Of a DNA stretch of 64,000 bases, positions 1 to 12,182 are shown in pieces. Position 1 is the stretch's first letter. Every line of letters starts with the position of its first letter. Made by a program: the position numbers and the translations under genes. The DNA lies in assembly GCA_024195265.1 (NCBI GenBank), contig JAJLRJ010000013.1:16644662-16708661 (forward strand), written 5' to 3'. Below the pieces are notes generated by a model. That model did not search any database, was not told the DNA's origin, and saw only the letters and a program-made list of their open reading frames with translations. This DNA comes from Dendrophyllia cribrosa (taxonomy: Eukaryota > Cnidaria > Anthozoa > Scleractinia > Dendrophylliidae).

Positions 1-930
1 ATTAACTCTATTCAGACCGGGCTGTTTTTGGACCTTTTACGGGGACCGGGGAGGGACTTCAGAGGCCCCAAACTCGTAACTCCAAGAATATTGTTGCTAT
101 AACAATGAAACTTTGCCAGTGCAGAGTACGTCTGAAACTGTTTCCTTTGACGTCCGCAACTTGAGTTAATGATGTCACATGACGCGGGAATTACGTCATG
201 ATTTCTGACCGGCGGCCATCTTGGTTCGCCATCTTGGATTTCTAGATTTCTCCAAAACCTCATAAAAACGCTCAAATTGATCAATACCCATTAAACACAA
301 ACAATAGAGGGTAAAATGATCTAAAGTGTTGAATTTACGATGAAAAATGGAAAAATTCCCATTAAAATTGACAGAAAACTGAAATTTTGAAAAACGTGCC
401 TGTCAAAATACGGTTGCTATGGAAACGTCAAAAATGTTCAACGAGAGACAATAATGTCAAAATGTTTCCAGGTAAATTTTAGGAAAAGTCGCCAAATTTG
501 GTGGTTATAACTGACAGTTTTGAATTTATGCATGTTGAAAGTTGGTGGAGGCCTCAAAAGACCTTTGAAAGGTTATTATTAGTCTCAATTTTAAAGAGCA
601 AAATAAGAAGCTAAAATAGTTGTTTTTCTCCACGTTTTTTTAAAAAAAAATTGTGCTAGTAGAGGAAATGAAACAGAGTCTGAGTCTTAGTTCTGAGTCT
701 CAAATAGGAGGAGCAAATGAATTTTCATCGTTTTTTCATAATTTTGCATCATTTTTAAGGTTACAATTATTCTATTTTACTCGCTCACAAGAAGTTTATA
801 AACCCATTAAATACATTAAAAGCATTTTCACAGGAAATCACTCATAAAATTTGCCTAGCCTTTAATCATCAACGACACGGTTGATTGCATGTATCACTAT
901 GAACTAAGCGTTTTGTTAATAGCCTAATTT
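1..930. other. No gene seen; AT-rich flank with X-box-like palindrome
   Basis: I see no credible coding region here. Short open frames on both strands are low-complexity and match nothing I know. The one recognisable site is GTTGCTATGGAAAC at 413-426, which resembles the imperfect palindrome bound by RFX factors. Similar sites recur at 6219-6232 and 6584-6597, so it is more likely part of a dispersed repeat than a promoter. Confidence 0.5.
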
Positions 931-965
931 GTAATCAATAACAGGAGGTATCACCATAAATCACC

Positions 966-3900
966 ATGGAAGATGAAGAAACCCTGCTGCTACTTCCTCC
1001 TAAGCGGCGCAAAATCATTAACTGGTCAAAGTGTTTAATTTGCCAAGTAGATGGCAGTGAAGCTGTAAGACAGGGAACAGAAACGGGGATTAACGTGTTT
1101 ACTGCTGCTTGTAGGCAACGGAAAGATGACGTGTACAACAAAATTTCTAAAGATTTAGAGCGTCTTTCAGAGTTTCAAGTTGTTTGGCATGGCAAGTGCT
1201 ATCAAAGCTACACAAGTAAGCGGAATCTAAGATTCGTTAAACCAAAGACTCTATCAAACCTATCCTCTTCCCTGCCTAATGAAACAAGTAAATCGCCAGA
1301 TGAAAGGATCAAGATCAAAGGTGGTCTGGGGACTGTGTATGTTTTGCCAGAAAAAGAAGCACCATGGAATCAAGGACTTGTGCAATGTTTGCACATTCGA
1401 TGCGTGCAAAACTATTGAAAATGCTGCGGAACTCAGGGGTGATGAAGTGATGATGATTCGTATAAAAGGCATCGACTTAATTGCTGCTGAAGCGAAGTAA
1501 CACAAAAGTTGTCAATCACAGTATGTCAGTAAATCGAACTTGAAACAGCAGATTTTCAAGGAAAGCAACACACAGGAAGAAAGTTTGTATGCCAAGGCCT
1601 TCCAAAAGATAGCAAGTGACATACAAAAGGGAATGGCTAGAGGAGAGGCGTATGATTTGCAGTCCTTGCTAACACGTTTTAAGGTGGCACTGAGGGAACA
1701 AGATGTGGCGACAGTAGATAGCTACAGGAGCGAGAAACTAAAACGAAGACTTCAAAATTATTTTGGAGATTCACTCGTCTTTCACAAGCAAAACGATCCA
1801 TCAAAGCCTGAATTAATATGCTCAAGCCACATCTCTTTAAAAGAAATTATCAACGCTGCTTCTAAATCACTGAACACCTCAATGTCAACTTCAGCAATTC
1901 CAACAACGACTGATGAAGATTTAGAGAAGAAACAGACGCTGTACCACGCTGGACAAATCATCAAGGCAGAAATAAAGAATTGTCAGGGAATCGAAATACA
2001 GCCATTAGCTGCCGAGGAACTAACCCTGAACAGATCAAAGGCCCTTATTCCTGCCAGCTTGATGAAATTTCTTTCGTGGGTGATAGCTAGACAAAGTAGT
2101 AGTGATGATGTGGAAGTCACAGCAAGCCTAAGTGAAGCTGACGAGAGGCATGTGGTCATGATAGGTCAAGACATTCTGCACTCAGCAACACATGGAAGAA
2201 TCAAGACCCCCAAACATGTTAGTTTAGCCATGTCGATTCGTCACCTGACTGGATCAAAGCAGCTAATTACCATGCTCAACCGTACTGGACACTGTTCTTC
2301 GTATGATGAAGTTGAGGCTGTTGATACAAGCCTTGCAATGGAAGTTTTAGCTAAGTCGGAGACAATGGGAGTGATAATGCCATCTAACATTGTTCCTGGT
2401 GGATTTATACAAGCCGCTGCGGACAATAATGACATAAACGAAGAAACCCTAGATGGGAAACAGACAACCCATGCTACAACCATTGTTCTGTTCCAGCGAG
2501 GTCACTCTATGAGGAAACGAGCCCTCTCAGGAACATCCGTTCTTCAGCGTATTTCTGAGTGTAGCATTTATGGCAGGCGTCCGTCTGTTGGCAGCTTCCT
2601 CAACAAGGTTGACAAAGGCTGGTATGAGTGTAATGTTCGTCTTGATTCAGAAGCTCAAGAGAAAGACATGGCTTGGTCTCTTCTTCAACAATGTTCCATC
2701 ACGTTGTTCCAAGTGGATCTTGCCTCAACACAGTCAGCACCTTGCCTGGTTCCTGGATGGAGTGGTTTCAATGCTGTTGTGTCGTCTTCAGCTCCACCGT
2801 TAACCAACATTGGATATTGTCCGATGATTGCCGGTCCATCAACGGAGTACAGTACCATCTATACAGTGATGAAGAATGTACACAAGATGACCACTAGTCT
2901 TGGACAATCCCAAAGTGTGATAACGTTTGATTTAGCCATTTATATGAAAGCTAAGGAGATCCAGTGGCGTTTTCCTGATGAGTTTAAACACATGATAATC
3001 CGTATGGGAGGGTTTCATATCGCATTGAACTACCTTGCGGTCATTGGAAAGCAATTTGAAGACAGCGGGCTTGAAGACTTGCTGGTAGAATCAGGTGCGT
3101 TTGGAAGCAACACTGCATCAGTCCTTCTCAAAGGAAAATCGTACAATCGAGGAGTACGAGCTCACAAGATTGCTGCAGAGGCAATGCAACGGCTGCAATG
3201 GCAGGGGTTTAGCAAATGGCTGGTGGAAAAGAACGTTGTCGCCCCGGAAGAAGAAGAAAGAACCTTGCACCTTATTCAAAAGTGCCGAGCATCATTTGCA
3301 AAGAAGGAGCCAGTACAACCGAGTTTGTTGTGAGATGAGAAGCCTTTGTGACCTTCTTAACACTTATCAAGACGAGAGCAGAGCTAAATCATATTTGTTT
3401 TATTTCTGGGACTCTTACATTCAGATGGTCCAGTTGTTACTCCGCTACATTAGAGCTGAGAGAGAGGGGTCGTGGCCACTACACCTCTCAGCAACTGCTC
3501 AGATGGCTCCCCATTTCTTTGCAATGGACAGAACCAATTACGCAAGATGGTTGCCAGTGTACCTTGGGGACATGCACCAACTTTCAGTGAAGGCACCCGA
3601 AATCCATCAAGAGTTTATGAACAGAGGTCATCCTGTTAGCAGGTCCACTCAGCCATTTGGCCAAGTTTGGACAGATATGGCCTTCGAACAGAGGGTAAAT
3701 ATGGACAGCAAGTCGAAAGGAGGGATTGTGGGGATATCTTTGAAGCCCAGTGCACTTGAACGGTGGTTCCTCACTGTTCATGAAAGAGCGGCCATCACTA
3801 CTCGTGTTAAGACTATGTGCAACATGGGAGAATGTGAGAAGGTGTCTGCTCACAAAGAAACTGGAAGCCGGCGTCATGCAAGAGATGAAGAAGATGTTCA

Positions 3901-6083
3901 AAAGATGATGACTACCCTAACAGCAGTCACGACCAACCCATTTGACCTTGATCATGCTGATGATGGTGAAGTTGTCCCTTTGTTGAACCTTGCCACTGGA
4001 GTTGTGATGCCTGATGATGGTGCTTTGCGGCTGGTAAGCGCACAAAAGGAAGGAGAACAACACATGAAGGATTTTGTGGACAAGCGACTGAACACAAATA
4101 CAGTTCGTTTCTGGGACTCTCTTCCCCGTCTAAACATTAAGACATTCAAGTCATTAGGGAGCTTAAGCAACGCCAAGGAAAACGTCACTTGAAAAAAGGA
4201 TTCGCGCTATTTTAAACTACTTTGCAGTTGCTCCAATTTGTTTAGTTTGTCTAATGTGACTGGATTGTCCAGGAGCTGAATTTGAAGGGATGGCTTTCCG
4301 GTTCAAATGGAGAAAGGAAAATTAACCGTCGTGTGTTCACGTTCTCCAAAAAACCTATAATTTGATCATTTGACGTTGTTGTTTTGCAGGGAACGGCAAA
4401 GAAATGTACCAAAATGTAAAACGCACGTGCAGAGGTATCGTTTTCACTCATTAAGCCTATTGTTTTGTGCCGTTCTCGCTGCCGTCGGCGTCGTGGTTGC
4501 TTAAGCCCCCTATTGTCTAAAAAGAAAGAAATCAAAGCAACTGACAAGAAGATTCAAACAGTTACTGCCGATCGTGATCTGTTTGGTCGCCTTCTTATTG
4601 CTGCAAATTCGCGTGATGTCAACTTGCGCGAAGTCCTATCCTATGAGCTTTCCACTGTCCCTTACAGTCTTGCTCATGCTGATGGTACGCTGAGAAAATC
4701 CACAAAAAGCGTCCTGTTGGCAGAGTTGGAACGGACTGTGAAAGTTGAGCCAAGAATACCTTCCAACAGCAACGCACCTCATATCATATGGAATGGCATT
4801 AGTACAGATGCTCAAATCCGGTGGTGCAGCTACTTTTGGAGACCTAGCTGACAAGCACTATGACATGATCACTTCACCGTACAGACAACCTGGCTGCAAT
4901 AGAGTAGACATTGTCTTTGACCATTATGACAGAGTCCAATCGATCAAGTCTGGAGAGAGGGAAAGGCAAAGTCCTTCCAACCACTCAGTAGAGGTGAAGA
5001 TTAGCGGATCAACTACTCCCATCCCGAAAAAATGGAACACGTTCATAGCCTTCCAAAAGAACAAAGCCAATCTTACAGATTTTCTGAGCAACAGGTTATG
5101 TGAGCTTGCACAAAGGAAACGGCACCACGGTCAACAGCTCATTCTTGCTGGTGGATTTAGAGATGAAGAGAAAGTTGTTCTTGTCAGAGATGGATTCTCT
5201 ATTACTCTGGAACCTCTCAAGGAAAATTCACGAGGAAGCTGACACTAGAATGTTGCTGCACGCTAAGCATGCATCTCTAGACCATGGAAGAGTCATTGTC
5301 CAATCACCAGATACTGATGTCCTCGTCTTGTGTACCTTTTTCTTCACATCCCTAGAAGCTGAGCAGTTGTGGTTTAAAACTGGTGTTAAGGACAAAGTTC
5401 GTTACATTCCTATTCACCAGTTGGCAGCATCTTTGGGAACAGAAACCACCGAATTGTTACTTGGATTCCATGCCCTTACAGGGTGCGATTCAACAAGTGG
5501 AATTGGAAAAAAGAAGGCTTGGAAAGAGCTTCAGAAGACCCGCTTGACAAACCAAGAAATCAGAGAGCTTGGCGATACTGTGCCACCGTCAGAGAATACA
5601 ATGAGGGTGTGTGAGTAGTTTCTTTGTTCTATTTACACCAAGGCTACGAGAGCCGGAACAACAGCAGATGAAATAAGATATTGGATGTTCTGCCAGAAGA
5701 AGCAAAGGAATGAAAGTCTGCCACCCACAACAGACAGCCTCAGACAGCACATAGAGAGAGCAAACTACCAAACAGCAGTATGGAAGCAATCCCTTCAAGG
5801 AATTGTGGACATACCACTCCCTGTTGGTAATGGATGGTCAGTTACAAATGGCCATTTAGAGCCCACATTAATGTGTAAAGACCCAGCACCCGTTGGCCTT
5901 CTTGAATTAACCGCCTGCAAATGTGAGAAGTCAGCTTGCAAGAGAACTGATTACTGTATGTGCAAGGCCAACGAGCTCCCGTGTACTGAAGTGTGCCGGT
6001 GTATGGGGGATGATGAGTGCGAGAATCCTCACAAAGTTTACATTGATGATGATGTCAGCGAGGATGATGATGAAATTCAATAG
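966..6083 (+). pseudogene. Broken repeat-family gene with FEN1/PIN-like nuclease core and CXC-like tail
   Basis: The gene reads from ATG 966 to TAA near 6083, about 1,500 codons once breaks are ignored. The N-terminus has two related zinc-type modules: CLIC (about 1037) paired with HGKCYQSYTSK (about 1190), then CMFC (about 1345) paired with HKSCQSQYVSK (about 1500). A long unrecognised middle follows. At 5237-5520 the segment EEADTR, then DTDVLVL, then GFHALTGCDSTSGIGKKKA, resembles the XPG-I acidic cluster and helix-hairpin region of FEN1-like nucleases. The end, 5914-6020, is Cys-rich (CKCEKSACK, YCMCK, CRC) like Tesmin/TSO1 CXC motifs, followed by an acidic tail. Breaks: frameshift near 1300, TAA 1498-1500, frameshift near 3300, a MITE at 4157-4510, frameshifts near 4790 and 5230, TAG 5616-5618. 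The family is common in cnidarian genomes (recollection), which suggests it is transposon-borne. The nuclease call is an inference from motif order. Confidence 0.7.
4157..4510. mobile_element. 354-bp MITE with TA target duplication, inserted in the FEN1-like gene
   Basis: The element begins GGGAGCTTAAGCAACG and ends with the inverted match GTTGCTTAAGCCCCC, flanked by TA at 4155-4156 and 4511-4512. Removing it and one TA puts the reading frames on either side back in register, which fixes its borders very precisely. TA duplication suggests mobilisation by a Tc1/mariner-type transposase. A diverged second copy lies at 34951-35320, and a fragment of the right end lies near 7243-7275. Confidence 0.85.
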
Positions 6084-8114
6084 CTATGTTTTAATGCAGT
6101 CGAAAGTTCTTCTTTTTCTTATTTAACAGTTATTAATGTAATACACTTGGAAAACATTTGTCACCTTTTCTTTGATATAGAACTCCATGCATTGTTGAGA
6201 TTGGTCCCCTAAGCAACCATTGCTATGGAAACGAACAGCTTAGAGTATTGTTGTCAGCTGCATTGACAAGATACACAATGTGTCAAATTTCCAAAAGAAA
6301 AGGATAAGCACTGTACCCAATGTATGAACTAGTGTACAACCAGAAGCAAACACTAGAACGTCACTAGGAATGTCACTAGGAACAATGTAAATTATTTCCT
6401 CATCCGATTCTGTAAATTGTTTTGGGACATATCTATTAAGATATTGATTTAGTCACAAGTAATGTAACAGGTCCTGTCTTCTCAAGACATATGGAGCAAG
6501 AATAAACATTGAGTTTTGAATATTTGGTCCATAAATGCCGATTTGGAGGGACAAATAAAGAAAAATATAGCCCCTTAGCAACCGTTGCCGTGGTAACGCA
6601 CAACTCAGAAATTTAAACAGTGATACAATGTTACTGTTGACATAAACACTGTGTCCAAATTTCATAAGTAATGGGTGGATGTATCTCGAGAAATGATCAG
6701 TTATCTATTAAAAGAAGCCCTATCCGGTTTCATATACACTTGATTATAGACCCCCACCCCCTAACAGAAACATTTGCTCAGCCAATCACTGACCCCATAT
6801 TTTGGTAGTACATCATTCCTACAAATATCGCTTAGGTATCAGCCTATCATATTATGAAGCCAAACCTTTTCTGTAAAGGGGGGTGCTACGTTGGCTATCT
6901 CTACCAGCTCTGCCTCCTATGTAATCTTTTACATTTGTTTTAAGCCGTAAATTGTCATGCCGTTAAGGTCATTTTAGAGTGTAATTTTCCGAAAACTTAA
7001 CTGATATTTTGATGTAAATATTTGCTCATGTAGAAGCAAAAACTCATCTTCCTCTAGAATACCGTCGTCATAACTGAAAAGAAGTCTTGGACCTCGTGAA
7101 AAGAAGACATGATAAAATTATTGGACTGTTTCTCTATTTTCACGAAAAAATGGACACTGTTTCGTTACATGTCCTCGTCCACGCTTAACATTTTAGTTTT
7201 CCCGCCGTGAACGACATCCTCGGCCCAGTCCTTCAGCAATTCTACTCGTCGTCGTTGCTTAAGGTCTCTATTGTTATCCTCGTCTGCAGATTCACCTCAT
7301 TGCAGACATTTTACAGACATTTTGCAGACATTCTGCAGTTTATCAGCAGAATATCTGCAGATCTCCTGTAGACTTGTTTGTAGATCTGCAGCAGACTAAA
7401 AACAGATCTGCTCGTTTTGTACGGGAAGGTCTAAATGGAACTTCTTTAGTTGTAGATGGACATGGTACATGTATGTACTCAAATGACTTAGTGCATTATG
7501 AAATAGGTATCTGTTGTATAGCATAAAGAGGAATGTAAGTTGCTGGAAAGAAAAAGAAACTAGTCACTTATTATTTATTTCTTCTGGGTGTTGGCAAAAC
7601 CACACGAAAACCAAGAGAAAATGAAACATTTGTGAAAATATTAAGAGGATAACCTTTTTTAGCTATTTGCTGCTCAGAATTTTTGTTTGAAAACCTTGAA
7701 TCGAGAAGATTAAAACACTGAGAATTTTTGTTTCTGATTTGATGTCTGTTTACCCAGAATGCATTTCAAGCAACAAGGACAACTGTATTGTAGGGGATGT
7801 CCTTATCAATAGGAAGCTTACGAATAGACGACTTTCACACGATGATGCTGTTGGATTGCGTGACATGCCTACTGCACATGCTTTTGTGAGCAGTTGCCGG
7901 TGTTGAGCCAAAGACGACGACGTTGTTTTGAGCAAATTGACGGCGTCGCCAAAACAGCAGAACGTGAGGTGAGTTTTCGAAGTTTTCTCTTGTTAATTCA
8001 GGGGATTCTGCCAGATAATTCAAGAATCACATCAGGGAGATGTTCTTGACATAAATGTTTCTGACTTTTTGTCTGTTTTCATTCAAGTAACGCCCCAAAA
8101 TATCAAGTAGAAAT
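6084..8114. other. Non-coding; degenerate duplicated segment and short tandem repeats
   Basis: No gene is supported. Two related segments occur at about 6205-6305 and 6570-6670. Each starts with CCTWAGCAACC next to an X-box-like palindrome (6219-6232, 6584-6597) and ends with a TGTGTCMAAATTTC stretch. At 7302-7338 an 11-bp unit (GCAGACATTTT) is repeated three times. Near 7243-7275 is a fragment of the MITE family seen at 4157-4510. Confidence 0.5.
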
Positions 8115-10027
8115 ATGGCAAGTGAAACGCCAAGTGACACGAAAAGGTAAGGATGAGATTGCTGAATGAAAACTCGTTTATGTTAATCACACCTTATTGA
8201 AGGATAAGACATTTGCTTTTGTTTAACGAATTTTCAAAGAAATTAAAACGGGTGTATATTTTATAGGCGGGTCTATAGTTAAAATAGGAAAATATTTTAC
8301 TGGAAGCCGGGACTGGAAGCAATACACGCTGCTAGATTTAAAAAAGTTAAGCTTGTAATTCGATGAGGTTTTTATTCTTGTCCTGAGTCATCTTTTAGCC
8401 AGCCTGAAGTTGTAGAAACACAAATTTGTCTCGGCTTTTCTGCTATGCGAGCGAGCAGATGATCTGTTTCACATTGGATTTATAAGGACATCTTACATAG
8501 GCTTGTAAATGTCGGGCAATTTTCGTTTTCTAAGCTTTGTCTATTTTTGGTCGCTTCAGCTGTTAGGATAAGTCTGCCGTAGATATTTCGCATTTTAAAC
8601 AATTCACTTGTCCAGCTGTCCAAGAGATCCAACACCGCCCAACGATTTGTGGCTGTGGCTGTTCTCAGAGCACGTTATAACATAGTTAGTAAATTCGTGT
8701 AATCAAATTCAATTGCCCGAGCGTGCTTCATATTCCCATTGTGTACGCTGAAAACGTCAACAATTGCCTCGAGAAAAAAAATTTCTCCGCGAGTGACTTC
8801 GGCATTTTGCATTCAAAAACGGGGGAAAACTTCAGCAAAAAGTTCAGCAATAGCTTCAGAAAATAAAGATAATTTACACGCATGAATTCACCTGTCAGTT
8901 TTTTTATCAATCTGAAACGAGATTGTTGAAGCGTAGCGAAATGTTTTTCTAAAACAAAATAAACAACGCATTGAAGTGTAGCAGAGGCAATTTCTCTTTA
9001 TACAACATTTAAACTACCGCGTTGAAAATGTTATATTTAACAATTGGTTCATACGTCAGCTGTGCGTTCATCGAGATACGAAGCACTTGGGAAGTTTGGA
9101 GATCACTCAAGAAGCTAGAGTTGCTCTAACTCTTACGCCTCTTTCTTGCTCTCCAAACTTCCCGCATGCTTCATATCTCGATAAACGCACGCTGACGCAT
9201 GAACCAATTGTTAATTATTGCCGATTTTTTAAAAAATTATATTTGCTGTACATTATCTCATTTTAAAGTTGTACTTATATTTTTTAAATCATCTTTTAAC
9301 AGAATGCATAAAATGAAATGGACAGTTAAACGTGACTCCTTGCTTGGTTGTGAGATCCATAGTTGAGAGCTCTAGAAGTTTCGTGCAGGCACTAGAGAGC
9401 GGGGCAACTGCTTTGAGAAGATTTGTAAAATCCTAAACAACATCAAGGAACCCAAATTTTTCGTGACGCCAAAGAGCTTGAGGGATCGCTTGAAGATACT
9501 TGAACGAGATGCAAAGGCCAGAAAAAGAGAGGCTGAGAGGGGCTCGGGAATTTCGCCCAAATTCAGAGAGATAGACCAGGCAGTGGAGGACTATCTAGAG
9601 AGAAGAGACGAGGAAGAAGGTAAGCACACCAAAGAATCAGTTGAGGATCAGAAAAAGGATGATCAAGATAAGGCAACAGGTAAGGAGATGAGAGAGAGGG
9701 CCATGGAGCGGTTAGCTCAGACTAAGAAGCGAACTGGAAAGGACGAGCCGCGAAAGAAACGCCAAAAAAAAGCACTGACACGCTTGACTATCTAAGAGAG
9801 GCAGCAGATAAGTCAGAGAAGTTAAGGAAGGAAGAGCTGGAGGCGAAGAGAAAACATGATGAAGCTGGCATGGTTACTCAGCAGGCACTGTTCACTCAGT
9901 TCGAGATCAACAGCAGTTACAGATGCAGCAACAGCAACAACAACAACAGCAGTTTATGCAGATGATGTTTAACAGCCAGCAAGCACAATCACAGGCAGTT
10001 ATTGAACTTGTAAAAAAGGAAAAATAA
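8115..10027 (+). pseudogene. Harbinger transposon ORF1: Myb/SANT-like DNA-binding accessory protein, broken
   Basis: PIF/Harbinger elements encode a Myb-like protein that helps the transposase reach the nucleus and bind the ends. Exon 1 starts at ATG 8115 (MASETPSDTKR) and stops at a good donor, AG|GTAAGG, at 8146/8147. The acceptor TTTTAACAG ends at 9302, and the split AG|A codon continues in frame as MHKMKWTVKRD. Further on are TPKSLRDRLKILERD (9463), long charged helices, and a Gln-rich C-terminus near 9910-9970 (CAG/CAA runs) ending ELVKKEK with TAA at 10025-10027. Two in-frame stops near 9364-9375 and a frameshift near 9770 make it non-functional. It converges on the transposase on the opposite strand. 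The intron carries a foldback element. Confidence 0.75.
9037..9214. mobile_element. Foldback element with about 75-bp inverted arms
   Basis: The outer ends are TTAACAATTGGTTCAT and ATGAACCAATTGTTAA. The arms (about 9037-9110 and 9140-9214) also share the GCGTTCATCGAGATA and GGAAGTTTGGAG blocks in inverted order. The spacer is only about 30 bp, so the whole unit can fold into one hairpin. It sits inside the intron of the Harbinger ORF1. TTAA at both outer edges could be a target duplication, but the symmetry of the arms makes this ambiguous. Confidence 0.8.
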
Positions 10028-10313
10028 AATAGTTTTGCAGCAGTTATTGTTGACGTAATAATTATTTTGTGCGTCTCAGCATTCATAAATAGCTGTTTGT
10101 TCTTTGCTTATTGTAAAACCTACATGTACTTGTACGTTGTGTTTGACTTTGACCTTGAAATCTTGCATTGAGTTATTGAGCTTCAAAAAAGGGTCAATAA
10201 TTTTGGAGTAGTTGTTTTTCTATGATATTTTGTACACCTTAGCATTCGTAAAGAGTTGTTGATTTTTATACTTTATTGTATTTCCTAATTTCACTGCTAC
10301 AACAGGTGTTTTT

Positions 10314-11469
10314 CTATTTTGAACTTGAATGCTTGTATATTTCAAAATATTTCAAGCAGTCAGAGTTTTCATGTTGTATAACTAGAGTATTACAAGTGCA
10401 TCTTAAGAACATTGCATCAAATAAAGATGGTGGATCAAGACCAAAATACTCAGGCGTGACAGAACCATATAAAATACTTCGTGCATTCTGCATTAACGCA
10501 CACGTTACATACATTTTACCCACAGCACTCAAACCGATTTTAAGGTTCTTTTTAAAATCTAAGAATTTAAAATAGTTAACAATGTCCCCAAATATCCACT
10601 CCAAGGAAGAGCGGACTGTGCTCATAGAGGTGTTGAAATCTTGTTGAGCTGGGGTCAAGACTGCGCCCTTGTAGGGCCTTTGTAGGTGTGCTCTATCGGA
10701 TAGGCGATGTCTCCGTACACACAGAGAGGGGGGCCTGTTACGGGGAAGTTGGAAAACCTCTGCAAGTCTTGCAAAAATCCCGAGGCATAAAACTGTCATG
10801 ACGTCTTCCCTCAATTGGGCCGAACAGGTTCCCCACTAATCCATTAGGTAAAGCGACAGCCTGAAACTTGGAGTGATCTCTTTTATGGCCATTGTAAATG
10901 ACTCTGGTTTTCGTTAGGCCTGCAAACTGGACGTACAGTTCCATCCACGAATCCCCAGCAGTTATCAAGGGCAGCTCCTGCCTGTTCTATGACATTAGCA
11001 TACTGAAGAAGCTTGGAAGGGGAGAGCAAATCGTGATTATATCTTGTAAGGAGATGATGCCACCGACTGTAAATTAAGTCCATCATGTGGTTTGTTATGA
11101 TGGAAAGCTCAGGAACCGGTCTTGCAAAATGACAAACCAAATCTCCATATCGACAAGGATAGGCAAAGCGTTTAAGATACATGCATAATGCAGGCACCGA
11201 GGCTACAACTAAACCATTGTAAGTTGTTATTTCGTCAGGTAACTGCAGCTGTTCAGCAAGTTTATGAATGTCCTTCCTGTTGAAACGAAACGAAACTCGG
11301 CCTTGCATTCTTCGTTTGTTTTCTCGTCGTTCCAGTACGGAAAGTCTGGATTTGTTGACTTGTAAGCATCGTATAAAAGTACAAATTCTTGCTCGATTAT
11401 ATATCTGTTTTCATAAGCATATGCAATACATGCTCTCATTTCTCTGAAGTTGGACATTTTGGTTTGCAC
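10314..11469 (-). pseudogene. PIF/Harbinger transposase (DDE_Tnp_4 / HARBI1-like), frameshifted
   Basis: The gene runs right to left from ATG 11469. It starts MSNFREMRACIAYAYENRY, passes through a helical DNA-binding region (RKDIHKLAEQLQLPDEI), then the DDE nuclease. The catalytic residues are visible: Asp in GFVDGTVRPVCRP (about 10900), Asp in GPIEGRRHDSF (about 10810) and Glu in TVRSSLEWIFGDI (about 10600). The C-terminus ends GLDPPSLFDAMFL. Successive parts lie in different frames with breaks near 11290, 10910 and 10760, so the gene is dead. It points towards the Myb-like ORF at 8115-10027, the usual convergent arrangement for the element. The terminal repeats were not located. Confidence 0.85.
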
Positions 11470-12182
11470 AACCCAGCTTTTACTTAATCGTGAAAAGAAG
11501 AAAACAAACTTCAGAAACGGCGGGAAAATAAGCCTGCCGCGCGCCCACCAACATCGTCGTCTTCATTAGGAATCGTAAATTCAAATTTCTGCAGGACGGC
11601 GACGCGGGACTATGACGTGACCTAACGGCGGCATTGTGCAAAAGTCGTTGATTCGTAAGCTCCCTAATATAGAAACATAGAAAATGTTGAACTGCTGCTT
11701 TATTCAAGGCTTCATAGAAGACAAGTACAAACAAACAAGCAAAACCAGCCACATTTGAGCAAAATTGACTTTTGCTCATTTGACAGTGTCTGTCAAAATA
11801 AAGTAAATTTCAAACATCACTGTTCAGTGTTGGATGCATGGTTATACCCTGAGCCCTCCATCAAAACAGAAAATAATGTATGACAACACTTGACTGAACC
11901 TTACAACTGAACGTCTTCCAGGTTGAATGGTTCTGTTGGTTGGTTACATAACTACCTATTGCAAACCATGATAAAGTTTAGGAAAATTAATTGAGGTTTC
12001 CAAGGGCTTTTGAATTCTCTCAGTTGGAATGGAGGCACATGGCTATAATTTTTTATCTGTCAAAATTTTCTTAACTAAATTCCAAAAGGGTCGCCCTCTA
12101 AAAGAGTTTTTTTTCTACTGTTACAAACGTGCTATTAGCACATAAAAATCATTAAAGGTAGTAATAATACACTGGCAAAGTT
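11470..12182. other. No gene seen between two Harbinger remnants
   Basis: This is probably the 5' flank of the left Harbinger transposase plus the degraded N-terminal half of the right one. I cannot support a reading frame or precise element ends. Confidence 0.4.
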
